7,674 nt of DNA from an uncultured Lachnospiraceae bacterium (lineage in GTDB: Bacteria > Bacillota > Clostridia > Lachnospirales > Lachnospiraceae), in assembly GCA_902782625.1 (NCBI GenBank), contig CACZNZ010000508.1, forward strand, positions 1 to 7,674, in the 5' to 3' direction. Shown piece after piece: positions 5,767 through 7,674 of this stretch. Under the pieces are notes generated by a model. That model did not search any database and was not told where the DNA came from. It saw only the letters and a list, made by a program, of their open reading frames with translations. The stretch's first letter is position 1. Every line of letters begins with the position of its first letter. Both the position numbers and the translations under genes were made by a program.

Positions 5767-7425
5767 GTGAAATATAAAGAACAATTGAAGATTATTCCCC
5801 TTGGCGGGCTGGAGCAGATCGGCATGAATATCACGGCGATCGAATACAAGGATTCGATTATCGTGATAGACTGCGGGCTTGCTTTTCCCGACGAAGAGAT
5901 GCTGGGTATTGACCTTGTGATTCCGGATATCACCTATCTGAAGGAGAATCAGGCAAAGGTCAAGGGCCTGGTGATTACACACGGACATGAGGATCATATC
6001 GGTGCGATTCCTTATGCCCTAAAAGAGCTTAATATGCCCATCTATGCGACAAAACTGACGATGGGCTTGATCGAGAATAAATTACAGGAACACAACTTAA
6101 TCAGAACAACAAAGAGAAAGGTCGTAAAGCACGGACAGTCGGTGAATCTAGGCTGTTTCCGCATAGAGTTTATCAAGACCAACCACAGTATTTCGGACGC
6201 GGCTGCTCTTGCGATCTATACCCCTGAGGGCATTCTGGTACACACCGGTGATTTTAAGATTGACTATACGCCGGTATTCGGTGATGCCATTGATCTTGGA
6301 AGATTTGCAGAACTGGGGAAAAAAGGTGTGCTTGCCCTGATGTGTGACAGTACCAATGTCGAAAGAGAAGGGTACACATCCTCAGAGAGAAATGTAGGAA
6401 AAACACTGCAGCATCTTTTTGATGAATACAAGCATCACCGGATTATTGTCGCGACATTTGCCTCCAATGTGGACAGAGTGCAGCAGATCATCAACTGTGC
6501 CTACCAGACAGGGAAAAAGGTTATCGTGGAAGGAAGGAGCATGGTGACTACCATCTCCACTGCTGCGGAACTTGGATATATACAGATACCGGATAATACG
6601 CTGATTGAAATTGAGCAGATGCGCAACTACAAACCAGAACAGATCGTCCTGATCACTACTGGAAGTCAGGGCGAGACGATGGCTGCACTTTCCCGCATGG
6701 CCGCTTCGACACACAGGAAAGTGTCGATCATGCCGGATGATGTGATCATTTTCAGTTCCCACCCGATTCCGGGCAATGAAAAAGCGGTGACGAAAGTGAT
6801 GAATGAACTGGCCAAAAAAGGTGCCAGTGTCATTTATCAGGATACCCATGTGTCGGGCCATGCCTGTCAGGAAGAGATCAAACTAATTTACACGCTCACG
6901 AAACCACAGTATGCCATTCCGGTACACGGGGAGTACCATCATCTGAAAAAGCATCGCGACCTGGCGATCGAGATGGGAATTCCCAAAGAGAATGTAATCA
7001 TTCTTCAGTCAGGGGATGTGCTTGCTATTTCCAAAAAGCAGGCAAAGATCATCGATAAGGTGCCGGCCGGCGGCATTATGGTAGACGGTCTTGGAGTAGG
7101 AGATGTCGGTAATATCGTACTGCGTGACAGACAGCTCCTTTCACAGAACGGACTGTTTATTGTTGTGATGACACTTGATCAGTACACGGGAATGCTCCTG
7201 GCGGGACCTGATATTGTCTCGAGAGGCTTTGTGTATGTCCGTGAGAGTGAGGACCTGATGGATGAGGCCAAACAGGTTGTGATTGAATCCCTGGACAAAT
7301 GCAGAACCAAAAATATCTCAGACTGGAATAAGATCAAAATGTCTGTAAAAGATGATCTCGGCAGCTTTATCTGGAAAAGGATGAAGAGAAGTCCGATGAT
7401 TCTGCCGATTATCATGGAGGTATGA
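5767..7425 (+). CDS. rnj: Ribonuclease J
   Basis: RNase J is a metallo-beta-lactamase/beta-CASP nuclease with 5'-3' exonuclease and endonuclease activity, central to mRNA decay and rRNA maturation in Gram-positives lacking RNase E. The 552-residue product is full length. Metal ligands H72, H74, D76 and H77 lie in THGHEDHIG; H140 (NHSISD) and D162 (HTGDFKID) follow; DSTNVE (194-199) begins the beta-CASP region, which ends with H387 in PVHGEYHHLKKH. The C-terminal domain ends with RSPMILPIIMEV, as in typical RNase J. The start is GTG 5767, preceded 7 bases upstream by GGAGG (5755-5759); it gives the expected N-terminus LKIIPLGGLEQIGMN. The next gene begins on the last base of its stop codon. 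With one copy visible, RNase J1 versus J2 cannot be assigned. Confidence 0.
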   Translation: MKYKEQLKIIPLGGLEQIGMNITAIEYKDSIIVIDCGLAFPDEEMLGIDLVIPDITYLKENQAKVKGLVITHGHEDHIGAIPYALKELNMPIYATKLTMGLIENKLQEHNLIRTTKRKVVKHGQSVNLGCFRIEFIKTNHSISDAAALAIYTPEGILVHTGDFKIDYTPVFGDAIDLGRFAELGKKGVLALMCDSTNVEREGYTSSERNVGKTLQHLFDEYKHHRIIVATFASNVDRVQQIINCAYQTGKKVIVEGRSMVTTISTAAELGYIQIPDNTLIEIEQMRNYKPEQIVLITTGSQGETMAALSRMAASTHRKVSIMPDDVIIFSSHPIPGNEKAVTKVMNELAKKGASVIYQDTHVSGHACQEEIKLIYTLTKPQYAIPVHGEYHHLKKHRDLAIEMGIPKENVIILQSGDVLAISKKQAKIIDKVPAGGIMVDGLGVGDVGNIVLRDRQLLSQNGLFIVVMTLDQYTGMLLAGPDIVSRGFVYVRESEDLMDEAKQVVIESLDKCRTKNISDWNKIKMSVKDDLGSFIWKRMKRSPMILPIIMEV

Positions 7426-7674
7426 TGCCGGTGAAGGATATCCCAGATCACAATGATGTAAAAAAAGAGGCGGAGAAGCTTTCAGGGCTGATCTGTCGTA
7501 CTGAAGAATACAAAGAGTATCAGGAGGCACTGGCGTCTCTTCGGGAACGGAAAGAATTAAGGATCTCGCTGAATGATTTCCGGAGAGAGAGCTTGGAATT
7601 GCAGATCCAAAAAGATCCTGATCAGGACGGACAGGATGTGCTTGATCTGTTTCAGAAGTATCATGAGATGCTAT
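7425..7674 (+). CDS. YlbF/YmcA family protein, 3'-truncated
   Basis: The frame opens at ATG 7425 (with an adjacent in-frame ATG at 7422 and GTG at 7431) and stays open to the window end, giving 83 visible residues. The start overlaps the RNase J stop as TGATG, and GGAGG (7416-7420) lies 4 bases before ATG 7425, best of the three. The sequence is predicted almost wholly helical and charged: LSGLICRTEEYKEYQEAL, then SLNDFRRESLELQIQ, the two-helix pattern of the YlbF/YmcA (Com_YlbF) family. In Bacillus these form a complex with YaaT that modulates RNase Y and competence and sporulation. No signal peptide or membrane segment is visible. Its position directly on RNase J suggests an RNA-decay role here. 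Family call is moderate, since only part is seen and the motif is loose. Confidence 0.
   Translation, partial: MPVKDIPDHNDVKKEAEKLSGLICRTEEYKEYQEALASLRERKELRISLNDFRRESLELQIQKDPDQDGQDVLDLFQKYHEML

Noticed and set aside
6382..6861. Minus-strand open frame of 159 codons inside the RNase J gene
   Set aside because: It is opposite the conserved beta-CASP region; composition and lack of known motifs mark it as a shadow frame.

Overview
The window looks like chromosomal core sequence from a Gram-positive anaerobe of the Clostridia, most likely Lachnospiraceae. This is inferred from strong AGGAGG-type ribosome binding sites, a NifS-type desulfurase next to a rhodanese-less ThiI, an HPr-like protein without the active-site histidine, and the ireB-ruvX-DUF1292 module followed by RNase J. 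Taxonomy was judged from gene content only; no search was run.

Layout: (1) 1-423, the 3' part of a papain-fold (NlpC/P60-like) hydrolase gene, cut by the window edge and closed by a strong terminator. (2) 475-2885, a promoter and a two-gene unit: cysteine desulfurase, then thiI, for tRNA 4-thiouridine (and possibly thiamine thiazole) sulfur transfer. (3) 2909-3306, a convergent minus-strand gene for an HPr-like protein, with its own terminator and a promoter whose -10 overlaps that of the next gene. (4) 3336-4694, mtaB, a radical-SAM methylthiotransferase for tRNA position 37. (5) 4684-7674, a promoter and a tightly packed run: ireB, ruvX, a DUF1292 gene, RNase J and the start of a YlbF/YmcA-family gene that runs off the window.

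Two themes emerge. The left half handles sulfur in tRNA: a desulfurase mobilises sulfur from cysteine, ThiI places it at tRNA U8, and MtaB thiomethylates t6A37. The right half handles RNA maturation and decay plus envelope signalling: IreB is a target of the PASTA kinase, RuvX is linked to pre-16S rRNA processing, RNase J is a 5'-3' exo/endonuclease, and YlbF-family proteins modulate RNase Y in Bacillus. No mobile element, CRISPR array, RNA gene or obviously foreign segment was seen. The least explained items are the His-less HPr paralogue, its interlocked divergent promoter with mtaB, and the RNase J-YlbF coupling. I see no convincing new multi-gene system here.
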